A stretch of 64,000 bases of DNA from Pseudomaricurvus alkylphenolicus. GTDB lineage: Bacteria > Pseudomonadota > Gammaproteobacteria > Pseudomonadales > Cellvibrionaceae. Positions 15,945 to 24,620 of this stretch are shown here, in pieces. Every line of letters begins with the position of its first letter. Position 1 is the stretch's first letter. Both the position numbers and the translations under genes were made by a program. The DNA lies in assembly GCF_011683955.1 (NCBI RefSeq), contig NZ_JAAQPI010000006.1, positions 342,319 through 406,318 on the forward strand. The letters are read 5' to 3'. Below the pieces are notes generated by a model. It was not told where the DNA came from. It was given only the letters and a program-made list of their open reading frames with translations, and did no database searches.

Positions 15945-18623
15945 TTAGAAAGACCACTTATAATCAATCGAGAAAGAACTGCCAGGCGCATAACTAAACG
16001 TGGTTACACCATCCTGTTCAATCTCAACATCCTCATCCAGAATGTTCTTAATCCGCAGTCTCAGAGTTGACTCCTCGGTAGGATACCAGAAATAAGTCAG
16101 ATCCAGAGAGTGGAAAGGCTGCTCATAGGCATCTGGCGTACCCAGACGACCAGCCAGAAACAGGCGTTCATCGAACACATTGTAAACCAACATCGCAGAA
16201 TGCTGGCCATCGGTAGAATCGAAACCGAACTGAATGTTCGCCGTCAGATCAGAAGCACCGGTCAATGGACGAGTAGGATTGGTTGGGGAGTCAGCACGAT
16301 CACCGGCAACAATCTCGGTATCCAGCGCTGTCAAGTTACCGGAAACAAAGAATGGGGAGAATGCCTCACCCAGGAAACCCAGCCCCTTCAACCACTCAAA
16401 CTCCACACCATAGAGCTCAGCACTCTCCGCATTGATAATCTGCGCAGCAAGAGCATCCTCAAAGGCAGCCCGCTCAAACGATTCAATCGGATCGGTAATA
16501 TCCTTATAGAACAAAGACGCCGTGAAATTATCACCGGTAGAGAAGAACCACTCACCACGAATATCGTAGTTCTTAACCGTCGCCGGAATCACATCCGTAC
16601 CGCCTTTGACAATGGCGTCAGTCAGAGGGTCAATATAACTGGAAGGTGTGATTTCCCGCAGGTCAGGCCTGACGATCGTCTCAGAGTAGTTCACTCGGAA
16701 CTGGAACGTCTCCGCACCAAAGTCAGAAGTACTGTAAGTGAAGGCTACAGATGGATAGTAATCATCCTCCGAGAATACAGACTCCGCGATGTCATCCCCG
16801 TCACAGCTGACCTGACAACCATCGTAATCCAGAGGATCCCATGGCAAACCCACCTGCTTGTAGTCTTCCCAGCGAAGACCGGCAGTAATTCTCCAGGCAT
16901 CACCGATCCGTAAATCCACCTCACCGAATACCGCCTGATTGGTCACAGCGGCCAGATAACTCTCACCGTTGTTACCCACAACATCAATTTCGAAACCGTT
17001 GCCCGCGTCAAGGATATTGTCATCGCTGAAAATATCAGAAGGCAGACCGTCCGCGTTACCCGAGAACGCGAGATCACTGGTGCCCAAGGCAAACTCAGTC
17101 TGGCGATAGGTACGGGCCTTCTTGGCGTAATTATAACCACCGGACAGCGTCAGCTCGTAATTGTCGAAATAGAGAGGCAGAGAGATCTTGGAGCCGTAAT
17201 TTTCAACTTCGTCCTGCAGATTGGTGAAACGGAAGTCACCAGCAGACGTTGAAGGCTGAAGATTCTGGGATACGAAATTTCCATCCCCATCCACATTCAG
17301 CTGATAAGTCACAGACACTTCGTTGGGGATATCAGTGGTGACTTCAGAGTCAGAGTAGAACCACTCAACTCGCAGGTCGTTCAGCCAGTCGAAACGGGTG
17401 GCCTCCATACCCAGAGTCTCGCGCACGACACCACCGAAACGATGATCACCATTGAACTGCAGAACCTGCAGCTCGCGTTCTTCGTAACGAACTTCGTAGT
17501 CACGGTTACCACGGCCTTCACTGAACGGAGTGGAAGACCCGAAGTAATCACGAACCGTGGTTTTATCGTCCGTATTGCGCAGCAACAGAGCGGTCATCTG
17601 TACAGAGTGATCATCATCCCAACGCCAGCCGACAGTGGCATTGGCGTTAGCACTCACGTTGTATGTGGAAACATCACGCTCGGAAAATGCATCATCCGGC
17701 AGACCAAATTCCGCATCGCGAATTTCGCGGTTGGTCCAGGAACTCTCGTAGGAACCACCCACCAGAAAACCCAGCTCCATGCCGTGATCCAAGTGGAAGT
17801 TGTTACCGACATTGAGTTCAAAAGCGCGATTTAGGTCAGGGCTTTCTTCTCGTACATTGATGTTTCGGTTCAGCGCCAGAGCCAGGTTTCTGTTGATGGC
17901 TTCCGCCTCTGCAACATCGGCGTTACCATTACCGGATAGATTCAGGTCATTCAGAATATCACCAACAGCCAGAGAACCCTGGTAAGTACTCAGCGCAGAA
18001 CGTAATTCGCCTGGCATAGAACGCGTGCCGTCATCGCGGCCAAAGGCGTCATCACCGCCGCCGCTGTAGCTCAGCACATCGCCATCGGTTTCGGAATTTA
18101 AACTGGTACCGACTTCAACCGAGAAAGTGAAGTCATCCGGAATACCCTTGGTGCGAATATCAATCAGACCACCACTGAAAGCGGCCGGTATGTCAGAGGA
18201 ATAACCCTTTTGTACAGATACCGACTTCAGAATAGAAGTTGGAAAAATATCCAGAGGAATAACATTTCTGGTCAGATCCGGAGAAGGAATCTGGGCGCCA
18301 TTCAGTAGCGATGAGGAATATCGCTCACCAAGACCGCGAATAAACACGAAGCGATCATCGATTAGTGTCACCCCCGGAACACGTCGCAGCGCTGCAGCAA
18401 GGTTGGAATCACCGATTTTACCAATGATCTCGGCATCGATGATGTCGGATACGACGTCGCTTTCAAGACGCTCGACCACAACATCATCGGCTGCGGATCT
18501 GAGGTTACCGACAACGACGACTTCCTCTACCGCCTTGTCGTTTTGAGCAATGGCTGTCCCTGCTACTGCACTCATGGTAAGTGCTGCAATATGAGCACTC
18601 AATAACTTTTTTTTGGTTTGCAT
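15945..18623 (-). CDS. TonB-dependent outer-membrane receptor (large, lipoprotein-linked)
   Basis: 892 residues from ATG 18623; a GTG eight codons upstream is less likely because AGGG sits 10 bases before this ATG and the signal peptide starts here (MQTKKKLLSAHIAAL, ending near TAIAQ). The mature start has a TonB-box-like VEEVVVVG. The plug domain at about 45-170 contains ALRRVPGVTLIDDRFVFIRG. A 22-strand-type barrel ends in YKWSF, with a terminal aromatic residue. Ligand unknown. It follows the lipoprotein gene after an 80-104 base gap holding a hairpin, so the two are probably one transcript with reduced read-through. Confidence 0.92.
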   Translation of the reverse strand: MQTKKKLLSAHIAALTMSAVAGTAIAQNDKAVEEVVVVGNLRSAADDVVVERLESDVVSDIIDAEIIGKIGDSNLAAALRRVPGVTLIDDRFVFIRGLGERYSSSLLNGAQIPSPDLTRNVIPLDIFPTSILKSVSVQKGYSSDIPAAFSGGLIDIRTKGIPDDFTFSVEVGTSLNSETDGDVLSYSGGGDDAFGRDDGTRSMPGELRSALSTYQGSLAVGDILNDLNLSGNGNADVAEAEAINRNLALALNRNINVREESPDLNRAFELNVGNNFHLDHGMELGFLVGGSYESSWTNREIRDAEFGLPDDAFSERDVSTYNVSANANATVGWRWDDDHSVQMTALLLRNTDDKTTVRDYFGSSTPFSEGRGNRDYEVRYEERELQVLQFNGDHRFGGVVRETLGMEATRFDWLNDLRVEWFYSDSEVTTDIPNEVSVTYQLNVDGDGNFVSQNLQPSTSAGDFRFTNLQDEVENYGSKISLPLYFDNYELTLSGGYNYAKKARTYRQTEFALGTSDLAFSGNADGLPSDIFSDDNILDAGNGFEIDVVGNNGESYLAAVTNQAVFGEVDLRIGDAWRITAGLRWEDYKQVGLPWDPLDYDGCQVSCDGDDIAESVFSEDDYYPSVAFTYSTSDFGAETFQFRVNYSETIVRPDLREITPSSYIDPLTDAIVKGGTDVIPATVKNYDIRGEWFFSTGDNFTASLFYKDITDPIESFERAAFEDALAAQIINAESAELYGVEFEWLKGLGFLGEAFSPFFVSGNLTALDTEIVAGDRADSPTNPTRPLTGASDLTANIQFGFDSTDGQHSAMLVYNVFDERLFLAGRLGTPDAYEQPFHSLDLTYFWYPTEESTLRLRIKNILDEDVEIEQDGVTTFSYAPGSSFSIDYKWSF

Positions 18624-18662
18624 AATACGAACCCTACGCTCATCCACTAATTTTGGAATAGA

Positions 18663-18685
18663 AAGGGCGCCGCTCGGGCGCCCTT
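18663..18685 (-). terminator. intercistronic hairpin between lipoprotein and TBDR genes
   Basis: AAGGGCGCC at 18663-18671 pairs with GGCGCCCTT at 18677-18685 around a 5-nt loop. On the minus strand the T-rich stretch TTTCTATTCC follows. It sits between the lipoprotein stop and the TBDR start, where it could act as a partial terminator or stabilise the upstream mRNA and so set unequal expression. Confidence 0.55.
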
Positions 18686-18727
18686 CCAGTCACACTATCG
18701 GCCATTCAACCGTGGTGGTTTTCGAGA

Positions 18728-20368
18728 TTACTCGAACCACAGAGCCTGTGAGCGGTTACCTTCGCGCAGACCGAATGCCCAAGGAGCAGTCCAGTCGTTG
18801 TCAGCGGATACTGCGCCGATAATACTGGAGTCAACTGGAGTAGGAATGGTTGCGCCGGTAGCTACCATGCTGGCTACAGGTACAGAGTAGAAACCATCCA
18901 GAATCACCAGGTCGCCGTTAGAAGCAGAAGTTGGATCTTCACCGGCTTCCGCGGACTGATAAACAGCGTTGCCATTGTCGGTCAGCCACTGGGCGGTAGA
19001 TTGACCTTCGAGGCTGCTGTCAACCAGGTCCTGACAAGCAACGATGGAAGAAGAGATAGTCAGGTTACCGTCCAGAGCCGCCTGCTGACCTTCGTTGTCG
19101 ATGCGAACACAGTAGCTGAAGTCGTCATCGCCCAGAACATCGTCACCAGAGTAAGCAGTCGTCACAATAGCGTTGCTGATGGTTGGGAAGTGAGCTTCAC
19201 GAATACGCATGCCCTGGCCTGGGTCATGAGTACCGGTTTCGTTGGCGGAAACGATACAGGTCAGGTTCTTCAGGGTCGCCGCAGAGTTCAGACCACGGGC
19301 GATAAAGTCATCGATGGTCGCCTGATCGCGAGAAGAGTAGCTGCCGATACCATCGGACTCTACGCAGCGGTTACCATCCAGACGAGACTGGATAACCAGA
19401 GCGTTTTCAATGGTGCCGATGTAACCTTCGTCGATATCGATGGAGTCGTCACGTACGTACAGGGCAACGTAGTTGGTCACATCTACGGCGCCACCAAAAA
19501 ACTCAATACCATCATCAAAGGTGCTGTAAGCCTGCAGGTTTTCTACAACAGTGCCGGAACCAACAGCGTTGAATGCAATACCGTTCAGTTCGTTGCCAGG
19601 AGCAACTTCTGCACCGGTGTGCTTGACAACAACATAGCGCAGTACGCCGGAGTTATCGCCATCGTTGTCACCACCGTAGTGAGTTTCACCGTCACCTGCA
19701 CGGCCTTCAGAAACAACATTACACTCACCGGTAAGAGCCAGGTCAACGCCACGGGTACCAGAGTAGGAACACTTGTTGGTCACACCAAAGCCGTTGATGA
19801 TCATGCCGCCCCACTCGGATACGTCTTCAGCACCAACAGTGCCGCTGACTGCATCGTTTACGGAAGTGAAAGTAATTGGGGCAGCAGCAGTACCGTTGGC
19901 ACGGATCTGAGAACCACGGTTAACAACGGCGTAGTCCAGAGTGGTATTGAAAGCCATGGTAACACCGGCTTCGATAGTAACGATCGCGCCGTCACCACCT
20001 TCTGAAATACCTGCCGCATCCAAGCCGGCCTGAGAAGCGTGGTTTTCGCCAATGGCCAGAGAACCGTCAAAGATGTGAACGCCTTCACCGATATTCGGGA
20101 AAGTCATGGATACAGTGATGGGGTTGTCTACATCAACGAAGCCAGTGGTGTAGGTGCAGTTGGTGCCATCGAAAGAACCTTCGTTAACAACACCGTCTTT
20201 GGTGTAAGTTGCACAGCTGAATTCTTCAACTGGGGTAGTTGGTACTTCAGTCACTGAATTGTCAACACTGTTGTCAACGTTGGAAGGAGAGATGCTCACA
20301 TCTCCACCATCACAGGCGGCAAGCAATGCAGCTAAGATGCTTACGCCCAGAACTTTCTTTTGACCCAT
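18728..20368 (-). CDS. surface-type lipoprotein, predicted right-handed beta-helix, TBDR partner
   Basis: 546 residues from ATG 20368, chosen because GAGGAG lies 8 bases upstream; an 18-residue longer frame has no ribosome site. Lipobox LAAC places the lipidated Cys at residue 19 and Asp at +2. A Ser/Asn/Thr linker follows. Residues about 90-420 show repeated short beta-strand rungs (VTIEAGVTMAFNT, SQIRANGTAAAPITFTSV, IENALVIQS) as in pectate-lyase-like beta-helices, with many Asp/Gly turns and several Cys. No catalytic motif is recognised. It is the first gene of the lipoprotein-TBDR pair; the pairing suggests capture or processing of a ligand at the surface. Confidence 0.8.
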   Translation of the reverse strand: MGQKKVLGVSILAALLAACDGGDVSISPSNVDNSVDNSVTEVPTTPVEEFSCATYTKDGVVNEGSFDGTNCTYTTGFVDVDNPITVSMTFPNIGEGVHIFDGSLAIGENHASQAGLDAAGISEGGDGAIVTIEAGVTMAFNTTLDYAVVNRGSQIRANGTAAAPITFTSVNDAVSGTVGAEDVSEWGGMIINGFGVTNKCSYSGTRGVDLALTGECNVVSEGRAGDGETHYGGDNDGDNSGVLRYVVVKHTGAEVAPGNELNGIAFNAVGSGTVVENLQAYSTFDDGIEFFGGAVDVTNYVALYVRDDSIDIDEGYIGTIENALVIQSRLDGNRCVESDGIGSYSSRDQATIDDFIARGLNSAATLKNLTCIVSANETGTHDPGQGMRIREAHFPTISNAIVTTAYSGDDVLGDDDFSYCVRIDNEGQQAALDGNLTISSSIVACQDLVDSSLEGQSTAQWLTDNGNAVYQSAEAGEDPTSASNGDLVILDGFYSVPVASMVATGATIPTPVDSSIIGAVSADNDWTAPWAFGLREGNRSQALWFE

Positions 20369-20533
20369 TTCGGTAGCTCCTCGATTGGTATGTAGGGGTT
20401 GTCTTAAATCAGATCGCTGCAAGCTACCAATTAATTCTTACAGATATATGAACGTCGATTTTCGAAACGAATTTAAATCAATTTAAGTTTATTTGTTGAC
20501 CTTTTGGAGATCGAAAAAGCGCCAGTCGAATTT

Positions 20534-20617
20534 TTGCTACAGTTTTACTTCAAATTTACTGCATTTTTTATTCATATTTACTGCGATAATGTTTCGGGTT
20601 TACTTCACTTTTACTTC
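20534..20617 (-). promoter_or_regulatory. array of seven to eight 11-bp phased repeats (response-regulator-type operator)
   Basis: On the plus strand TTACTTC or TTACTGC occurs at 20545, 20556, 20578, 20600 and 20611. Degenerate copies fill the two missing phases at 20567 and 20589, and a weaker copy lies at 20534. Every step is exactly 11 bases. Read on the minus strand, the unit is G(A/C)AGTAA plus four mostly A/T bases. Tandem 11-bp direct repeats are how PhoB/OmpR-class regulators bind. The array lies about 165-250 bases upstream of the lipoprotein start. Confidence 0.65.
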
Positions 20618-20674
20618 GGAAATGCGACAGCTCGCATAAGCTTTTCAAGACTTGTTTGAATTAAATACTGAGAA

Positions 20675-20698
20675 GAAAAAAATGGGGCCAAAGGCCCC
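20675..20698 (-). terminator. minus-strand Rho-independent terminator with no gene before it
   Basis: GGGGCC at 20684-20689 and GGCCCC at 20693-20698 form a hairpin with an AAA loop. On the minus strand it is followed by seven T (A-run 20676-20682). No minus-strand gene lies between this point and the divergent operon at 20992. Confidence 0.65.
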
Positions 20699-20934
20699 CA
20701 ATGATACTGTGTTCTTTTTATTCGTCGAATCTGTGGCTCACAGACAATCAATGTGTTTCCCACCCGTATTGGAAAACTCGGCATTCCGCTGAATCGATCT
20801 GCAAAAATCAGCTCCTCCAGGTGAACTCATTAGAGAGGAGATTTACTGCGGAAATATAACGGTTCGATAACAAGTTGATTACGAATTGGTGACGACTGTA
20901 TATTTTTTGCACAAACCCCATTATTGCACCTTTT
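20699..20934 (-). ncRNA. candidate small RNA or leader between Zur box and terminator
   Basis: This ~236-base stretch has no convincing long gene. On the minus strand it is bounded upstream by the Zur box, which is followed by an extended -10-like TGCAATAAT, and downstream by a strong terminator. It contains a CTCCTC/GAGGAG inverted pair (about 20812-20839). An 18-codon TTG frame follows the GGAGGAG, so a leader peptide is possible. Inference only; no known RNA family is recognised. Confidence 0.25.
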
Positions 20935-20953
20935 AATGTTATGTTATAACATT
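20935..20953 (+). promoter_or_regulatory. Zur box (operator of the DUF1826-GTPase-zur-dksA2 operon)
   Basis: AATGTTAT-GTT-ATAACATT is a palindrome with 8-bp arms that closely matches the gammaproteobacterial Zur consensus core (AATGTTATA...TATAACATT). A -35-like TTGCAC (20924-20929) and a -10-like TATAAC (20945-20950) overlap it, so bound Zur would block initiation. The first gene starts 38 bases downstream. Confidence 0.85.
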
Positions 20954-20991
20954 TGCCGAAAAAACACCCAGCCGGTTATTGAGGAAAACTG

Positions 20992-21666
20992 ATGAGCACA
21001 CTTGCCAGGAGTGATGATGTATTTGAGCTTAGTGATAGAACACGCTTCTCAGCGGAAGGGGCCGACCCCGGCGTTTTAGCGGACATCTACCAGGAAGACT
21101 GCAACATTGCTGTGTGGCAAAGAGAGCTGGCACCTGGATTAAAGCCACAGCTGGACCCCTTCCTGGCCTCCCATCGCCGTTTGCAAGCCTCTATGATCGT
21201 CTCGCCAGACAGCGTCTTTTCCAGCATCAGCCAGACCCTGGGAGACTGCGAAGCAGCTCATTCACTGAGCAAAGACATCGCAGAGCTGGTGGACATGTTC
21301 TGCTACCTGTTCGAACTCAAACAGACCGGCCTAAGGCTGACCACCCTGGATCGCGCCATGTGCCCCAAGTTCCATGTGGACCGAGTCCCCTGCCGCTTGG
21401 TCACCACCTATCAGGGCACGGCCACCGAGTGGCTGCCCCACGACGCCGTTGACCGCACCAAACTCGGCAGAGGCAGCGAGGGCAAAGCGGATGAAGAGTC
21501 CGGTCTCTTCCAGGACTCTGGCCAGATCCGACAGCTCAGCCAGGGCGACGTGGCATTGCTGAAAGGCGAGCTGTGGGAAGGCAACGAAGGCGCCGGCCTG
21601 GTGCACCGGTCACCCCAGGTGCCAACAGATGTACGGCGCTTGTTGTTAACACTCGACTTTGCCTAA
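20992..21666 (+). CDS. DUF1826 family protein
   Basis: 224 residues, ATG preceded by GAGG at 8 bases. It matches the DUF1826 family, whose members usually lie beside COG0523 GTPase or zur genes in zinc-responsive loci. The block [13 protein letters not shown] (Cys/His/Cys) is the conserved core and a candidate metal site, while the C-terminal HRSPQ is a second conserved spot. No biochemical role is established. First gene behind the Zur box, 35 bases before the GTPase gene; predicted cytoplasmic, no signal peptide. Confidence 0.8.
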   Translation: MSTLARSDDVFELSDRTRFSAEGADPGVLADIYQEDCNIAVWQRELAPGLKPQLDPFLASHRRLQASMIVSPDSVFSSISQTLGDCEAAHSLSKDIAELVDMFCYLFELKQTGLRLTTLDRAMCPKFHVDRVPCRLVTTYQGTATEWLPHDAVDRTKLGRGSEGKADEESGLFQDSGQIRQLSQGDVALLKGELWEGNEGAGLVHRSPQVPTDVRRLLLTLDFA

Positions 21667-21701
21667 ATTCCATATTCTGTGATTCAAGAACCATTAGATT
21701 T

Positions 21702-22916
21702 ATGAAAGCCAATACCAATAGCAAACTCCCCGTCACTGTACTTTCCGGTTTTCTCGGCGCCGGTAAAACCACGGTACTCAGCCATATTCTGAACAACCGA
21801 CAGGGCAAGAAAGTCGCGGTTATTGTCAACGACATGAGCGAAATCAATATCGATTCGGCCATCATCCAGAACGACGTATCGCTGAACCGGAGCGAAGAGA
21901 AGCTGGTGGAGATGAGTAATGGCTGCATCTGCTGCACCTTGCGAGAGGATTTGCTGGAGGAAGTCACCAAGCTTGCCCGGGAAGGACGTTTTGACTACCT
22001 CGTGATTGAATCCACCGGTATATCCGAGCCTTTGCCAGTGGCTGAGACGTTCACCTTTGCGGATGAAGATGGGGTTTCTCTGTCGGATGTGGCCGACCTG
22101 GATACCATGGTGACCGTGGTTGATGCCATCAACTTCCTCAAGAACTACGAAGAGGCAAAGTACCTGACGGAAGTGGGTGAATCCCTGGGCGAAGATGACG
22201 AACGCAGTGTGGCGGATTTACTGGTGGACCAGGTGGAATTCGCCGATGTGATTCTTATCAGCAAGACCGATCTGGCTGCACCTGAGGATGTCGAACGCCT
22301 GACCGCCATTTTAAGAACACTGAATACGGATGCCCGAATCATTCCCATCACCCAGGGAAAAGTGGATATTGATGCCGTACTGAACACCGGGCTTTTCGAT
22401 TTCGAACGCGCTCAGCAAGCGCCGGGCTGGCTGAAGGAAATGCGGGGTGAGCACGTTCCCGAAACGGAGGAATACAATATTGGCAGCTTCAGTTACATCG
22501 CCCGACGCCCATTCCATCCGGAAAAATTCTACCAGTTCCTGCACGGCACCGAAAAATACGGAAAATTAATTCGTTCAAAAGGTTATTTTTGGTTGGCAAC
22601 CCGCCCGGAATTTGCCGGCCAGTGGAGCCAGGCCGGTGGTATTGCACACTATGGTTTTGGGGGCATGTTCTGGAAGGCCGTACCGAAACAACAATGGCCC
22701 ACCGACGAAGAGTATCTCGCGTCGATTGAGAAACAATGGGTCGAACCCTTTGGGGATATGCGCCAGGAACTGGTGTTTATTGGTCAGGGGCTGGATCAAA
22801 CCAAAGTCACGCAGGCACTTGATGATTGCTTGCTGAGCGAAGATGAAGTACTTCGTGGCAAGGAATACTGGGCCACATTGAGCGACCCGTTTCCCGAATG
22901 GCAACAGGGCGCATAA
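21702..22916 (+). CDS. Zur-controlled COG0523 (CobW/ZNG1-type) metallochaperone GTPase
   Basis: 404 residues from ATG 21702; a longer frame upstream overlaps DUF1826 and lacks sense. P-loop GFLGAGKTT lies near residues 16-24. The family metal motif CxCC is present as GCICCTL, and the G-domain has SKTD. The C-terminal CobW_C domain follows ([18 protein letters not shown]). COG0523 proteins move zinc into client enzymes at GTP cost, and Zur-regulated members act under zinc starvation. Position behind a Zur box and before zur supports that class. Clients unknown. Confidence 0.92.
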   Translation: MKANTNSKLPVTVLSGFLGAGKTTVLSHILNNRQGKKVAVIVNDMSEINIDSAIIQNDVSLNRSEEKLVEMSNGCICCTLREDLLEEVTKLAREGRFDYLVIESTGISEPLPVAETFTFADEDGVSLSDVADLDTMVTVVDAINFLKNYEEAKYLTEVGESLGEDDERSVADLLVDQVEFADVILISKTDLAAPEDVERLTAILRTLNTDARIIPITQGKVDIDAVLNTGLFDFERAQQAPGWLKEMRGEHVPETEEYNIGSFSYIARRPFHPEKFYQFLHGTEKYGKLIRSKGYFWLATRPEFAGQWSQAGGIAHYGFGGMFWKAVPKQQWPTDEEYLASIEKQWVEPFGDMRQELVFIGQGLDQTKVTQALDDCLLSEDEVLRGKEYWATLSDPFPEWQQGA

Positions 22917-22970
22917 CCTTCAGATATCCAGGGATTCACGCGCCACCAATGGAATGAACAAACGAGCGAA

Positions 22971-23420
22971 ATGACAAACGTTAACGAAACAGTCGACTAT
23001 GCTGAAAAACAGTGTAAGAACCGTGGATCTCGACTAACTGACAAAAGAAAACTGGTGCTCTCCGGTTTACTTAGGTCCGAAAAGCCTTTGTCTGCCTATG
23101 AACTCATCGAATTCTGCAAGGTCGAGCTGGGAGAAACCCTGCCCGCCATGACCATATACCGAGTACTGGACTTTCTTGAACGCGAGCAATTGGTACACAA
23201 GTTAAATCTACACAATAAGTATGTCGCCTGCGAACATATTACCTGCGATCACAGCCACTCTGTCTCTCAGTTTTTGATTTGTTGCCGATGTCAGAAAGTT
23301 GAAGAAGTTATTATCAGCAAATCAATGGTCAAAGAGCTTCAGGAAAATGTAGAAAGCGCTGGTTTTTTTCTCGAAAACCCGCAAATCGAAATAAACTGTA
23401 TTTGCGAAGATTGCAGATAA
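22971..23420 (+). CDS. zur: Zur/Fur-family repressor, copy 1
   Basis: 149 residues. Winged-helix domain (about 10-90) with RLTDKRKLVLSGLL and AMTIYRVLDFLE. The metal-binding half shows HITCDHSHSVSQFLICCRCQ and the closing CICEDC, so the structural zinc Cys pairs are present. Context (Zur box, zinc chaperone, DksA2) points to Zur and not Fur. It is third in the operon. A close paralog lies at 24621. The recognition helices of the two are similar. Confidence 0.85.
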   Translation: MTNVNETVDYAEKQCKNRGSRLTDKRKLVLSGLLRSEKPLSAYELIEFCKVELGETLPAMTIYRVLDFLEREQLVHKLNLHNKYVACEHITCDHSHSVSQFLICCRCQKVEEVIISKSMVKELQENVESAGFFLENPQIEINCICEDCR

Positions 23421-23491
23421 GTCAGAAAAAATCAAGAAATGTTGCGGGAAAAACATGTAAACCCACAATTTTTAACCGAAGTTTGAAGATT

Positions 23492-23929
23492 ATGAATGTG
23501 CAGACATCCGGCCAGGAGCCAGCACCACTCACCAGGGAGCTGATTCTCACAGCACCGGAACAAGACTATATGAACGAAGCGCAGCTGGCGTTTTTTAGAA
23601 ATCTGCTGCTGGAGCTACATGAATCCACACTGGTTCGCATCCGCGAAGCCAAACAGCAAATGATGCGGTCGTTCGATGCCAGTGATGACGGTGATCGCGC
23701 CGCCTGGGAAGAACAGTCCAGCCTCGCCCTTAGAATTGCTGATCGCGAACAAAAGCTATTACCGAAAATCAAGCAGGCGCTGGAACGTATCCACGATGAG
23801 GAGTTTGGGTATTGCTTGGAATCCGGTGTTCCCATCGGCATTCCGAGATTGCTGGCCAGGCCGACAGCGGAATACTGTGCAGAAGTGAAAGCCATTAAGG
23901 AAATGAAAGAGCATCACTATAAAGGCTAG
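23492..23929 (+). CDS. dksA2: zinc-independent DksA paralog (DksA2 type)
   Basis: 145 residues from ATG 23492. DksA coiled-coil with the tip acidic motif (ASDDGDRAAWEEQ). The zinc finger is broken in the DksA2 manner: only C108 and C129 remain of the four usual Cys, with S111 and V132 in the other places. DksA binds RNA polymerase with ppGpp. DksA2 of Pseudomonas works without zinc and is induced by zinc starvation through Zur. Location in this Zur operon fits exactly. 71 bases follow zur copy 1. Confidence 0.9.
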   Translation: MNVQTSGQEPAPLTRELILTAPEQDYMNEAQLAFFRNLLLELHESTLVRIREAKQQMMRSFDASDDGDRAAWEEQSSLALRIADREQKLLPKIKQALERIHDEEFGYCLESGVPIGIPRLLARPTAEYCAEVKAIKEMKEHHYKG

Positions 23930-23942
23930 AGAGCTTCTTCGC

Positions 23943-23972
23943 TTGACATGCTCCTGAAGCATTAGCATGATA
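23943..23972 (+). promoter_or_regulatory. putative sigma70 promoter of zrgA-zur2
   Basis: Perfect -35 TTGACA at 23943-23948, then a 17-18 base spacer and the weak -10 CATGAT or ATGATA at 23966-23972. It precedes the zrgA start by about 40 bases. I see no Zur-type palindrome here, so this unit may be read partly from the upstream Zur operon or be constitutive. Confidence 0.45.
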
Positions 23973-24009
23973 AACTTTGTAGCCGTCACGCCGAGTTTTC
24001 ACCCCAGTT

Positions 24010-24615
24010 ATGAAACTCTTCTTCCGATATCCGAACATCCTGCTTTTGTCCATTGCAAGTCTCGCGCTTCAGGCCAAGGCCGCTTCCGATCATGGTCACA
24101 AACAGCATGAGGCTCATCTGCATGGATCCGCAGAATTGACGCTTGCGATCGAAGCTGATTCACTCGAGATCAGCCTGGAGTCACCGGCCGCCAATATTGT
24201 CGGCTTTGAGCACCGGGCTACCTCCCCAGAACAGGTTAACGCTGCCACGAAAGCCCAAGCCGCGCTGAATTCGGCGGAGAGATTGTTCTCCTTCACAGGC
24301 AGTTCATGCTACCTGCAGAAGGCCAGCATTGATATGTCGGCGATCATCGAGCCGGATCAGGCACACGATACACATGAAAAGCACCACGCCGGCGATGGCG
24401 ACCATGAACATCACGATGACGAGGAAGATTCGCACAGCGAGTTATCAGCCGTTTACCACTATCAGTGCAAGAGCGGCGCAGACATAAGCGGCATCACAGT
24501 CAATCTGCATGATTACTTCCCTGCCATTGAAAACCTGAAGATCATGTGGCTCACAGATAGTGGTCAGGGAGCCGTTGAGCTGACCGGAGAAGCCAAATTT
24601 GTTCGACTAAGGTAA
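24010..24615 (+). CDS. zrgA: ZrgA-like periplasmic zinc-binding protein (DUF2796)
   Basis: 201 residues with a signal peptide ending near QAKA^ASDHG. The mature start HGHKQHEAHLHG is His-rich, and a second cluster at about residues 119-138 (HDTHEKHHAGDGDHEHH) is a flexible His/Asp loop typical of zinc-capturing proteins. The DUF2796 fold covers most of the chain. In Vibrio cholerae, ZrgA is the periplasmic part of the ZrgABCDE zinc importer. It is followed after 5 bases by zur copy 2 and stands near the ABC genes. Confidence 0.85.
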   Translation: MKLFFRYPNILLLSIASLALQAKAASDHGHKQHEAHLHGSAELTLAIEADSLEISLESPAANIVGFEHRATSPEQVNAATKAQAALNSAERLFSFTGSSCYLQKASIDMSAIIEPDQAHDTHEKHHAGDGDHEHHDDEEDSHSELSAVYHYQCKSGADISGITVNLHDYFPAIENLKIMWLTDSGQGAVELTGEAKFVRLR

Positions 24616-24620
24616 CCCCT

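Noticed and set aside
16110..16913. 267-codon open frame on the plus strand inside the TBDR gene
   Set aside because: It is antisense to a well-supported receptor, has no family features or ribosome site, and arises from codon bias of the true gene.
19001..20005. 334-codon open frame antisense to the lipoprotein
   Set aside because: The lipoprotein has signal, lipobox, ribosome site and repeat structure; the antisense frame has none of these.
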